A stretch of 34,574 nucleotides of DNA, taken from NCBI GenBank assembly GCA_029239635.1, contig JARBUN010000057.1:1-34574 (forward strand). Reading direction: 5' to 3'. The translations under genes and the position numbers were made by a program. The DNA is from Microbacterium sp. (GTDB lineage: Bacteria; Actinomycetota; Actinomycetes; Actinomycetales; Microbacteriaceae). Below are positions 16,526 to 23,301 of the stretch, piece by piece (positions within the stretch are counted from its first letter, which is position 1; each line of letters starts with the position of its first letter). The notes below the pieces were generated by a model that saw only the letters and a list, made by a program, of their open reading frames with translations, made no database searches and was not told the origin of the DNA.

Positions 16526-17572
16526 ATGAGCGTTCTCACCCCGACACACTCCGCCCCCAGCCACGCCCGCGCGCGTCGCTGGGGGCGGAGGCGCGCCCTG
16601 GGTGTCGCGGCGCTCGTCATCGTCCTGATCATCGCGGCGATCCTCTCGGTGACCTTCGGCGCACGCGACGTGACGACCGCGGACGTCTGGGCCGGGTTGA
16701 CCGGTTCCACCGATACGGCGTCGGCCGCCGCCGTCGCCAAACGCGTTCCTCGCACGCTCCTGGCGATCCTCGTCGGTGCCGCCCTCGCGGTCTCGGGTGC
16801 CGTCCTGCAGGGAGCCACGCGGAATCCCCTCGCCGACCCCCAGATCCTCGGCATCAACGGCGGCGCCGGACTGGCGATCGTCGTCGGCATCGCCTTCTTC
16901 GGCCTCGGTTCGGCCACGTCGTACATCTGGGTCGGTCTGATCGGTGCCGGGGGCGCAGCGGTCATGGTCTACGCGATCGGCTCCCTCGGACGAGGTGGCG
17001 CGACGCCGCTGCGCCTCGCCCTCGCCGGCGCGGTGAGCGCCGTGGCCTTCAGCTCCCTCACGAGCGCCATCCTTCTGCCGCGCATCAACGTCATGAACGA
17101 CTTCCGGTTCTGGCAGATCGGCGGCGTCGGCGGTGCGACGTTCGACACCATCCTGCAGGTGCTCCCCTTCCTCGTGGCGGGACTGGTGATCTGTCTCGCG
17201 AGCGCGTCGACGCTGAACACTCTCGCCCTCGGCGACGAACTGGCCGCGGGACTGGGGGCACGGGTGCGCACCGGACGACTGGTCTCCACCGCCGGTGCCG
17301 TGATCCTGTGCGGAGCGGCCACCGCGGTCGCCGGACCCATCGGCTTCGTCGGACTCGTCGTCCCGCACATGCTCCGCCTGGTGGTCGGTGTCGACCACCG
17401 GTGGTTGCTCCCCGTCTCGGCGCTCGGCGGAGCCGTCCTCCTGACCCTCGGCGACATCCTGGGCCGCGTGGTCGCCCGCCCCGGGGAGATCGAGGTCGGG
17501 ATCGTCACCGCGCTGGTCGGCGCGCCGTTCTTCATCGCGTTGGTGCGACGACAGAGGATGCGGGCGCTGTGA
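16526..17572 (+). CDS. FecCD-type siderophore ABC transporter permease
   Basis: This 348-residue polytopic membrane protein of the FecCD/BtuC family has about ten transmembrane stretches. Family marks are RVPRTLLAILVGAALAVSGAVLQGATRNPLADPQILGINGGAG, FWQIGGVGGATF, and the coupling region GPIGFVGLVVPHMLR. C-terminally, DILGRVVARPGEIEVGIVTALVGAPFFIALV is the classic ending. It forms the translocation channel with the next permease as a heterodimer. It lies 25 bases after the binding-protein gene, and its stop overlaps the next start by four bases, so the set is an operon. The protein is intact. The named substrate is inferred from the family and the iron box upstream. Confidence 0.93.
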   Translation: MSVLTPTHSAPSHARARRWGRRRALGVAALVIVLIIAAILSVTFGARDVTTADVWAGLTGSTDTASAAAVAKRVPRTLLAILVGAALAVSGAVLQGATRNPLADPQILGINGGAGLAIVVGIAFFGLGSATSYIWVGLIGAGGAAVMVYAIGSLGRGGATPLRLALAGAVSAVAFSSLTSAILLPRINVMNDFRFWQIGGVGGATFDTILQVLPFLVAGLVICLASASTLNTLALGDELAAGLGARVRTGRLVSTAGAVILCGAATAVAGPIGFVGLVVPHMLRLVVGVDHRWLLPVSALGGAVLLTLGDILGRVVARPGEIEVGIVTALVGAPFFIALVRRQRMRAL

Positions 17573-18627
17573 ACGACACCCTCCTCATCCGCTCTCCCGC
17601 GGCGCTGACGCTCGTCGTCGCGGGTCGCCATCGTCGGCGACGTCGCTGGGCGCTGGTCACCGGCGTCCTGGCCCTTCTCGTGATCACCGCTTTCGCCCTG
17701 TCGCTGATGCTCGGCCAGACCTTCTACACACCCGGCGAGGTGTGGGGGGTCCTCACCGGCCAGCGCGTCGCGGGCGCGTCGTTCACGGTGGGCGAGCTCC
17801 GCCTCCCCCGAGCACTCACGGCGCTGTGCACCGGTCTGTGCTTCGGGATGGGTGGCGTCGTCTTCCAGTCGATGCTGCGCAACACGCTGGCGAGTCCCGA
17901 CGTGATCGGGATCAACACCGGCGCGAGCGCCGCCGCCGTCATCGGCATCGTCGTCCTCGGTCTCGGAGAGACCACGGTCTCGTTCCTCGCGATGGCCGCC
18001 GCCCTCGCCGCGGCGCTCATGATCTACCTGCTCGCCTACCGAAACGGCGGCTCAGGGGCGCGGCTCATCCTCGTCGGTATCGGGGTCGCCGCCATGTGCC
18101 AGGCCGTGGTGTCGTACGTGATCTCGCGCGCGGCGGAGTACGACCTCCCGGCGGCCATGCGCTGGATCACGGGAAACCTGAACGACGCGACGTGGGAGCG
18201 TGCCCTCCCCGTCGCCGCCGCGCTCGTCGTGCTCGGACCGATCCTCCTCGCGCTCTCGGGACGCCTCGAGATCCTCCGCATGGGCGACGACACCGCCGCC
18301 GCCGTCGGCCTGCCCGTCGAGCGCAGCCGTGTGCTCCTCATCGTCGCGGCGGTCGGCCTTCTGGCGTTCGGAACCGCGGCCGCCGGTCCCATCGCGTTCG
18401 TGTCGTTCCTCGCGGGTCCGATCGCGGTCCGCATCCTCGGTCCGGTCGGCTCGCCCGTCCTCCCCGCCGGGCTCGTCGGGGCGCTCCTCGTGCTCGTCGC
18501 CGACTTCTGCGCGCAGTTCGCGTTCGGCACACGCCTCCCCGTCGGCGTGGTCACGGGCGTGCTGGGTGCGCCCTATCTCGTCTACCTGCTCATCCGCAGC
18601 AGCCGATCCGGAGGGACCTCGCTATGA
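17569..18627 (+). CDS. FecCD-type siderophore ABC transporter permease (second subunit)
   Basis: This 352-residue FecCD-family permease is paralogous to its upstream neighbour. An Arg-rich cytoplasmic start (GRHRRRRRW) is followed by about nine or ten transmembrane helices. Family marks are RLPRALTALCTGLCFGMGGVVFQSMLRNTLASPDVIGINTGA, RWITGNLNDATWE, the coupling segment GPIAFVSFLAGPIAVRILG, and the ending RLPVGVVTGVLGAPYLVYLLIRSSRSGG. GTG 17569 overlaps the previous stop (GTGA). The tail GGTSL ends four bases into a 12-codon mini-ORF that links it to the ATPase gene. It is complete and very likely co-translated with its partner. Confidence 0.93.
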   Translation: MNDTLLIRSPAALTLVVAGRHRRRRRWALVTGVLALLVITAFALSLMLGQTFYTPGEVWGVLTGQRVAGASFTVGELRLPRALTALCTGLCFGMGGVVFQSMLRNTLASPDVIGINTGASAAAVIGIVVLGLGETTVSFLAMAAALAAALMIYLLAYRNGGSGARLILVGIGVAAMCQAVVSYVISRAAEYDLPAAMRWITGNLNDATWERALPVAAALVVLGPILLALSGRLEILRMGDDTAAAVGLPVERSRVLLIVAAVGLLAFGTAAAGPIAFVSFLAGPIAVRILGPVGSPVLPAGLVGALLVLVADFCAQFAFGTRLPVGVVTGVLGAPYLVYLLIRSSRSGGTSL

Positions 18628-18662
18628 CCACCTCCTCCCCCACCGAAGGAGTCACGCGATGA
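18624..18662 (+). other. 12-codon mini-ORF bridging permease and ATPase genes
   Basis: An ATG overlapping the permease stop (ATGA) begins MTTSSPTEGVTR and stops at a TGA that overlaps the ATPase ATG. It resembles the ATPase N-terminus (MTTERTLTAEGVT), so it may be a relic duplicate of that start. Its GAAGGAG also supplies the ATPase ribosome binding site. It could simply keep ribosomes coupled. Whether the peptide matters is unknown. Confidence 0.35.
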
Positions 18663-19483
18663 CCACCGAGCGCACCCTGACCGCCGAGGGCGTCACCCTC
18701 GGCTACGGCGACCGCACGATCGTGGAGTCGCTCGACCTGTCCCTCCCCCCGGGCAAGGTCACGACCATCGTCGGCGCGAACGCGTGCGGCAAGTCGACGC
18801 TGCTCAAGTCGATGGCGCGGCTGTTGACCCCGACGTCCGGCCAGGTCCTCCTCGACGGGAAGGCGATCCACCGCCTGCCGACCAAGCAGGTCGCCCGGGT
18901 GCTCGGTCTGCTCCCCCAGTCGCCCCTCGCGCCCGACGGCATCGCCGTGTCCGATCTCGTCAGCCGGGGGCGGCACCCGCACCAGGGCGCTCTGTCACGC
19001 TGGACGAGCGCGGACGACGCCGCGGTGGCCCGAGCGCTCGACGCCACCGACACCGCCCATCTCGCCGACCGTCCCGTCGACGAGCTCAGCGGGGGCCAGC
19101 GTCAGCGCGTCTGGATCGCGATGGCGCTCGCGCAGGAGACCGATGTGCTGCTCCTGGACGAGCCGACGACGTTCCTCGACATCAGCCATCAGATCGACGT
19201 GCTCGATCTGCTCACCGACCTCAACCGCGAACGCGGCACGACGGTCGCGATGGTTCTGCACGACCTCAACCTCGCCGCACGCTACGCCGACCACCTCGTG
19301 GCCATGTCGCAGGGGCGCGTGATCGCGGCCGGCGACCCGTCCGACGTGCTCACCGAAGCGATCGTGCGCGAGGTGTTCGGACTGGACAGCCGCGTCGTGC
19401 CCGACCCGCTGACCGGGCGCCCGATGGTCATCCCGATCGGTCGCCACCACACGCTGACCGAGCCGGAGCAGACCCGGGTCTGA
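18659..19483 (+). CDS. Siderophore ABC transporter ATP-binding protein
   Basis: This 274-residue FepC/FhuC-type ATPase powers the FecCD permease pair. Walker A is VGANACGKSTLL (a Cys instead of the common Gly/Ala is normal in this subgroup), the Q-loop is LGLLPQSPLAPDGI, the signature is LSGGQRQRVWIAMALAQ, Walker B is VLLLDEPTTFLDI, and the H-loop is VLHDLNLAARYADH. DEPTTFLDISHQIDVLDLL is characteristic of iron-siderophore ATPases. ATG 18659 is selected by GAAGGAG 7 bases upstream. It ends the operon and converges on the siderophore-interacting protein gene 50 bases away. Only a weak GC-rich hairpin is visible in that gap. Confidence 0.93.
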   Translation: MTTERTLTAEGVTLGYGDRTIVESLDLSLPPGKVTTIVGANACGKSTLLKSMARLLTPTSGQVLLDGKAIHRLPTKQVARVLGLLPQSPLAPDGIAVSDLVSRGRHPHQGALSRWTSADDAAVARALDATDTAHLADRPVDELSGGQRQRVWIAMALAQETDVLLLDEPTTFLDISHQIDVLDLLTDLNRERGTTVAMVLHDLNLAARYADHLVAMSQGRVIAAGDPSDVLTEAIVREVFGLDSRVVPDPLTGRPMVIPIGRHHTLTEPEQTRV

Positions 19484-19533
19484 GGGGAAGGGCACGGCAC
19501 CGGCTCGAGAGCACGAGCGGCCGGGCCGCCCCC

Positions 19534-20466
19534 TCAAGCCGTGCGCTCGCCCTGGCCTTCGCGCCAGTAGCCCATGAAGGCCACGCGCTTGCGGTCGACC
19601 CCGCACCCTTGCACGAGCATCCGGCGCAGCGCCTTCACCATCGACGACTCCCCCGCGATCCAGGCGTAGAACTCGCCCTCGGACTCGTCGGGGCTGTCCC
19701 AGAGCAGTTCCCTCTCGAGGTCGATGTCCTCGAGCACCTGGGGGCGCGGGGCCGCGGCGCGGGCGAGGACGTCGCCCGCGCCGAGCGTCCACTCCTCGAC
19801 GGCTTCGATCAACGCCTCACCGTGCGGGCGGTCGTCGCGTGCGAGCCACGTCACGCGTGCGCCCCGGGCCGCGAGGGGAAGGGCGTCGTCGATCGTCGGC
19901 ACCTCGATGAACGCGTCGACGTCCATCCCGGGCTCGAGCCCCTCCAGCACCGCGCAGATCGCCGGCGCGGCGGTCTCATCGCCCGCCAGCAGCAGTCGCC
20001 GGGCCGTTCCGGGGTGGAAGTCGATGCCCTGCGCCGACTCCGGGCTGCGGGCATCGGGACCGACGACGAGGATGCTGTCGCCCGGCGCGGCGGCCTCGGC
20101 CCACGCCCCGGCCGGACCGGCGTCGTGATGGAGCACGAAGTCGACGTCGAGCTCGCGGGTCTCGGGGTCGATCCGTCGCACGGTGTACGTGCGGAAGGGC
20201 ATGCGCTCCTCGTCCGGGAGGTCGCGCCACCGGACGTACCACTCGCCGTTGTCGATCGCGACCGGGTCGTGCTGACCGATGTCGCACAGCCGTCCGTCGG
20301 CCCCGGGGAGCACGATCTTGATCCGCTGGTCGCGCCGATCCGTGCCGAAGACGTCGAAGTCGGCGGAGGTGAAGGTGATCCGAGCGAAGTGCGGCGAGAT
20401 CCGCCGCGCCTCCTTCACCACGGCGACGTACGGGCGGTAGGCGGGACGTGTGGCGGTGATGGTCAC
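19534..20466 (-). CDS. Siderophore-interacting protein (FAD/NAD(P)H ferric-siderophore reductase)
   Basis: This 310-residue protein of the SIP/ViuB family releases iron from imported ferric siderophores by reduction in the cytoplasm. The N-terminal FAD-binding barrel contains RIKIVLPG and the FAD motif PFRTYTVRRID. The centre has LHHDAGPAGAWAEAAAPGDSILVVGP. The C-terminal NAD(P)H domain has LLLAGDETAAPAI, WIAGESSMVKALRRML and the typical ending DRKRVAFMGYWREGQ. GTG 20466 follows a TATCCT -10 by six bases, and that -10 lies inside a palindromic iron box, so transcription should be blocked when iron is plentiful. It converges on the ATPase gene and completes the uptake cassette functionally. 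Confidence 0.94.
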   Translation of the reverse strand: MTITATRPAYRPYVAVVKEARRISPHFARITFTSADFDVFGTDRRDQRIKIVLPGADGRLCDIGQHDPVAIDNGEWYVRWRDLPDEERMPFRTYTVRRIDPETRELDVDFVLHHDAGPAGAWAEAAAPGDSILVVGPDARSPESAQGIDFHPGTARRLLLAGDETAAPAICAVLEGLEPGMDVDAFIEVPTIDDALPLAARGARVTWLARDDRPHGEALIEAVEEWTLGAGDVLARAAAPRPQVLEDIDLERELLWDSPDESEGEFYAWIAGESSMVKALRRMLVQGCGVDRKRVAFMGYWREGQGERTA

Positions 20467-20470
20467 CGAA

Positions 20471-20484
20471 TAAGGATATCCTTA
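20471..20484 (-). promoter_or_regulatory. Palindromic iron box overlapping the leaderless -10 of the SIP gene
   Basis: TAAGGATATCCTTA is a perfect 14-bp palindrome matching the core of DtxR/IdeR boxes (AAGGNTANCCTT). On the minus strand its TATCCT (20473-20478) is a -10 box located six bases before GTG 20466. Operator, promoter and leaderless start are thus merged into about 25 bases. Confidence 0.75.
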
Positions 20485-20544
20485 CCTATCTCCGGATGCC
20501 AGACGCCCGGCATCCGATACCTCGGGGTCGAGCGAACCCGGCGC

Positions 20545-21708
20545 TCACCCCTCGCGGACGAGCCGTCCGATGCGCTCGATCGCGTCACGGAGCACCTCGG
20601 GCGCGCACCCGACATTGATGCGAACGTGCCCCACGCCCTCCGCGCCGAACAACGGGCCGTGGTGCAGGGCGACCTTCGCCTCGCGCCGGATGAACGGCGC
20701 CGGGTTGTCGCCCCAGCCGTACGCGGACACGTCGACCCACGCGAGGAACCCGGCCTCGGGAACGCGGTAACGCGCGAGCGGCAGGTGCTCGGCGAGCAGC
20801 TCGGCCAGCAGCCGTCGGTTGTCGTCGAGGGCCACGAGCAGCCCGTCGAGCCACGCGTCGCTCTCGGCGGCGAACGCGGCGCGGTTGGCGATCACCCCGA
20901 AGAGGCCGGCCCGCCACTCCACCTCCCAGGGCAACCCCTTCACGACGGCGGCGGTCTCTTCCGACGCGGTCACGATGACCGCGCACTTCAGGCCCGCGAG
21001 GTTGTAGGTCTTGCTGGCGCTCGTCACCGCGTATCCGACCGCGGCGGCTTCGGGCGCGGCATCCAGGAACGGCGTGAAGACGGACGGCGCGTGCGTGAGG
21101 GGCGCATGGATCTCGTCACTGACGACCGTCGCTCCGTAGCGGTGGGCCACCCGGGCGAGGGCGGCGAGCGACTCCCGCGTGTGGACCGTCCCGGTGGGGT
21201 TGTGCGGATTGCAGAGGAGGACGGAACGCGCCCCCTGGGCGAGGGCTCGCTCGATTCCGTCGAGATCGAGCGACCACCGTTCCCCGTCGTCGAGCAGCGG
21301 CACGCGCTCGACGACCGCGCCGGCCTCTTCCACCGTGTCGTAGAACGGCGGATACACCGGCGGAGTCACGACCACCCGGTCACCCGGAGAGGTGACCGCG
21401 CGCAGCACCTCCACGACGCCCATCATCACGTCACCGGTCCACCGGATGCGCTCGGGGTCGGGGCGCCAGCCCCAGCGGCGCTCGGCGTACGCGGCGAAGT
21501 CGAAGTCGATCCCGGGCCGGGGCGGGGTGTACCCGGTGTCGCCGATCTCGACCGCGCGATGCAGCGCGGCCGTGATCGCGGGCGCCAGCGCGAAATCGGT
21601 CTCGGCCACGAACATCGGGATGACGTCGTCGCCGTACGAGCGCCATTTGGTGCTGCTGCGCTGGCGAAGAAGGTCGAGCGGCAGGGCCTGGAGAGGAGGA
21701 ACGCTCAT
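20545..21708 (-). CDS. MalY/PatB-family PLP aminotransferase (probable cystathionine beta-lyase type)
   Basis: This 387-residue fold-type I PLP enzyme shows RWTGDVMMGVVEVLRAV (cofactor phosphate region), VVTPPVYPPFYDTVE, LCNPHNPTGTVHTRESL, the Asp of VVSDEIHAPL that holds the PLP nitrogen, the Schiff-base Lys in TSASKTYNLAGLKCAV, and the C-terminal Arg in GHVRINVGCAPEVL. The SDEIHAPL and SKTYNLAGLK motifs fit MalY/PatB, which often have C-S beta-lyase activity on cystathionine or cysteine. That would supply homocysteine or sulfide; substrate choice is inferred. ATG 21708 has a TAGGCT box six bases upstream (leaderless). Its neighbours are the SIP gene and the SUF block, but no operon is evident. 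Confidence 0.88.
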   Translation of the reverse strand: MSVPPLQALPLDLLRQRSSTKWRSYGDDVIPMFVAETDFALAPAITAALHRAVEIGDTGYTPPRPGIDFDFAAYAERRWGWRPDPERIRWTGDVMMGVVEVLRAVTSPGDRVVVTPPVYPPFYDTVEEAGAVVERVPLLDDGERWSLDLDGIERALAQGARSVLLCNPHNPTGTVHTRESLAALARVAHRYGATVVSDEIHAPLTHAPSVFTPFLDAAPEAAAVGYAVTSASKTYNLAGLKCAVIVTASEETAAVVKGLPWEVEWRAGLFGVIANRAAFAAESDAWLDGLLVALDDNRRLLAELLAEHLPLARYRVPEAGFLAWVDVSAYGWGDNPAPFIRREAKVALHHGPLFGAEGVGHVRINVGCAPEVLRDAIERIGRLVREG

Positions 21709-21714
21709 TGCAAA

Positions 21715-21720
21715 AGCCTA
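21715..21720 (-). promoter_or_regulatory. Leaderless -10 box (TAGGCT) of the MalY-type gene
   Basis: TAGGCT on the minus strand is followed by six bases and ATG 21708. Confidence 0.6.
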
Positions 21721-21767
21721 ATGACGGCCCCGGATGCCGAGGAATCGGGCTGTCAGACGGGGAAACA

Positions 21768-21799
21768 CGAGCGCCCACCCCCGCGGGGATGGGCGCTCG
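21768..21799 (-). terminator. Terminator of the SUF operon
   Basis: CGAGCGCCCA and TGGGCGCTCG form a 10-bp stem, extended inward by CCCC/GGGG-rich pairing. It lies 10 bases after the sufT stop on the minus strand. Confidence 0.75.
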
Positions 21800-21809
21800 G
21801 TGAAAGCTC

Positions 21810-22139
21810 TCAGATCGCGAAGCCGAGCGCGCGCATCATGTCGCGCCCGTCGTCGGTGATCCGCTCGGGACCCCACGGCGGCATCCACACCCAGTTGATG
21901 CGGAAGCGGTCCACCACGTTGTCGAGGGCCTGAGCCGTCTGCTCTTCGAGCACGTCGGTCAGCGGGCAACCGGCCGAGGTGAGGGTCATGTGGATGACGA
22001 GCGCGTCGTTCTCGTCGTCCCACGCGAGATCGTAGATGAGGCCGAGGTCGACGACGTTGATCCCCAGTTCGGGGTCCATGACGTCCTTGAGTGCCTCGGT
22101 GACCTCGTCGTACTTCTCGGGAGCGAGGGTTGCGGTCAT
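21810..22139 (-). CDS. sufT: Metal-sulfur cluster assembly factor (SufT/DUF59, MIP18 family)
   Basis: This 109-residue single-domain DUF59 protein helps mature Fe-S proteins. It carries VMDPELGINVVDLGLIYDLAW, the conserved Cys in TLTSAGCPLTDVLEEQT, and the ending WMPPWGPERITDDGRDMMRALGFAI. SufT is commonly the last gene of actinobacterial SUF operons, and here it lies nine bases after sufC. It also has its own leaderless promoter: TAGGAT overlaps the sufC stop codon and stands six bases before ATG 22139. It could thus be transcribed both with the operon and alone. A strong hairpin follows. Confidence 0.92.
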   Translation of the reverse strand: MTATLAPEKYDEVTEALKDVMDPELGINVVDLGLIYDLAWDDENDALVIHMTLTSAGCPLTDVLEEQTAQALDNVVDRFRINWVWMPPWGPERITDDGRDMMRALGFAI

Positions 22140-22145
22140 GTAACG

Positions 22146-22151
22146 ATCCTA
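22146..22151 (-). promoter_or_regulatory. Internal leaderless -10 box (TAGGAT) overlapping the sufC stop codon
   Basis: On the minus strand TAGGAT begins with the TAG stop codon of sufC and lies six bases before the sufT ATG. Confidence 0.5.
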
Positions 22152-22919
22152 CGCGTCGATCGGGGTACCGGCCTCGAGGAAGCGGTCGTAACCCTCTTCT
22201 TCGAGTCGGTCGGCGAGCTCGGGCCCGCCCTCCTCGACGATCCGGCCCTTGACGACGACGTGCACGAAGTCGGGGCGGATGTAGCGCAGGATGCGCGTGT
22301 AGTGCGTGATGAGCAGCACGCCGAGGTCGGTCTGCTCCTTGGCGCGGTTCACGCCCTCCGACACGATCTTCAGCGCGTCGACGTCGAGGCCGGAGTCGGT
22401 CTCGTCGAGCACGGCGATCTTCGGCTTGAGCAGCTCGAGCTGGAGGATCTCGTGGCGCTTCTTCTCGCCGCCCGAGAAGCCCTCGTTGACGTTGCGCGCG
22501 GCGAACTTCGCGTCCATGCGCAGGTTCTCCATGGCGCCCTTGACGTCCTTGGTCCAGCTGCGGATCGCCGGCGCCTCGCCGTCGATGGCCGTCTTCGCCG
22601 TGCGCAGGAAGTTCGTGACCGTGACGCCGGGGATCTCCACCGGGTACTGCATCGCGAGGAAGAGGCCGGCGCGAGCGCGCTCGTCGACGCTCATCTCGAG
22701 CACGTCTTCCCCGTCGAGGGTGATCGAGCCGCTCGTCACGGTGTACTTCGGGTGACCGGCGATCGTGTACGCCAGGGTCGACTTGCCGGAGCCGTTCGGC
22801 CCCATGATCGCGTGGGTCTCACCGGTGCGCATGGTCAGCGTCACGCCGTTGAGGATCGGGGTCGTACCGTTCTCCGTCTCGACCGTCACGTGGAGGTCGC
22901 GGATCTCGAGGACAGACAT
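22149..22919 (-). CDS. sufC: Fe-S cluster assembly ATPase SufC
   Basis: This 256-residue ABC-type ATPase energises the SufBCD scaffold. It has Walker A MGPNGSGKST, the Q-loop region FLAMQYPVEIPGVTVTNFLR, the family-specific signature FSGGEKKRHEILQL, Walker B IAVLDETDSGLDVDALK (DETDSGLD marks SufC) and the H-loop ITHYTRIL. The length and motifs are complete. It follows the Rieske gene by 52 bases with TAAGGA before the ATG. No sufS (cysteine desulfurase) or sufU gene lies between sufC and sufT here, although many actinobacterial operons carry them, so sulfur must be delivered by genes elsewhere. Confidence 0.96.
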   Translation of the reverse strand: MSVLEIRDLHVTVETENGTTPILNGVTLTMRTGETHAIMGPNGSGKSTLAYTIAGHPKYTVTSGSITLDGEDVLEMSVDERARAGLFLAMQYPVEIPGVTVTNFLRTAKTAIDGEAPAIRSWTKDVKGAMENLRMDAKFAARNVNEGFSGGEKKRHEILQLELLKPKIAVLDETDSGLDVDALKIVSEGVNRAKEQTDLGVLLITHYTRILRYIRPDFVHVVVKGRIVEEGGPELADRLEEEGYDRFLEAGTPIDA

Positions 22920-22971
22920 GGTGTTCCTTACTCGTAAGTCTTCAGGTCGTGGGCGTTGTCGTGAGCGGCGC

Positions 22972-23301
22972 TCAGGCCGTCGCCTTGGTGACGGCGGGGT
23001 CGATGAGCACGTCGTCTCCGTCGATCACGACCTCGTACACGGGGACCGGCTCGTAGGCCGGGAGGTTCAGGGGGCGGCCGGTCTTCAGCGAGAACGCTGA
23101 GCCGTGGGCCCAGCACTCCAGCGTCTCGCCCTCGACGAAGCCGTCCGACAGCGAGATGTCGCCGTGCGTGCAGACGTCGCCGATCGCGTGGACCTCGCCG
23201 TTGCCGTCGAGCACGACGGCGATCGCCACGCCGTCGATCTCGACGCGGTGCGCTTCGTCCTGGGTGAGGTCGCTCAGACCGCACGCGCGCGACGCGGTCA
23301 C
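22972..23301 (-). CDS. Rieske [2Fe-2S] ferredoxin-like protein in SUF operon
   Basis: This 109-residue single-domain Rieske protein has cluster ligands visible as Cys/His in DVCTHGDISLSDG and Cys/His in LECWAHGSAFSLKTG, with the family's proline-containing loop after it (LNLPAYEPVPVYEV). No membrane anchor is present, so it is a soluble ferredoxin resembling the small subunit of non-heme iron oxygenases. A Rieske gene within sufBD-sufC is a recurrent actinobacterial arrangement, and it may carry electrons for cluster assembly or be a client of it; this is not settled. GTG 23301 overlaps the sufD stop by four bases, so the two are translationally coupled. In-frame sequence upstream is sufD shadow. 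Confidence 0.9.
   Translation of the reverse strand: MTASRACGLSDLTQDEAHRVEIDGVAIAVVLDGNGEVHAIGDVCTHGDISLSDGFVEGETLECWAHGSAFSLKTGRPLNLPAYEPVPVYEVVIDGDDVLIDPAVTKATA

Noticed and set aside
19517..19529. GCGGC-CGG-GCCGC hairpin between the siderophore ATPase and SIP genes
   Set aside because: It has only a 5-bp stem with a 3-base loop in GC-rich DNA. This is too weak to call a terminator.
18784..21933. Very long plus-strand open frame across the ATPase, SIP and MalY-type genes
   Set aside because: It covers parts of three real genes on both strands and encodes low-information Arg/Pro/His-rich sequence. It is a composition effect.
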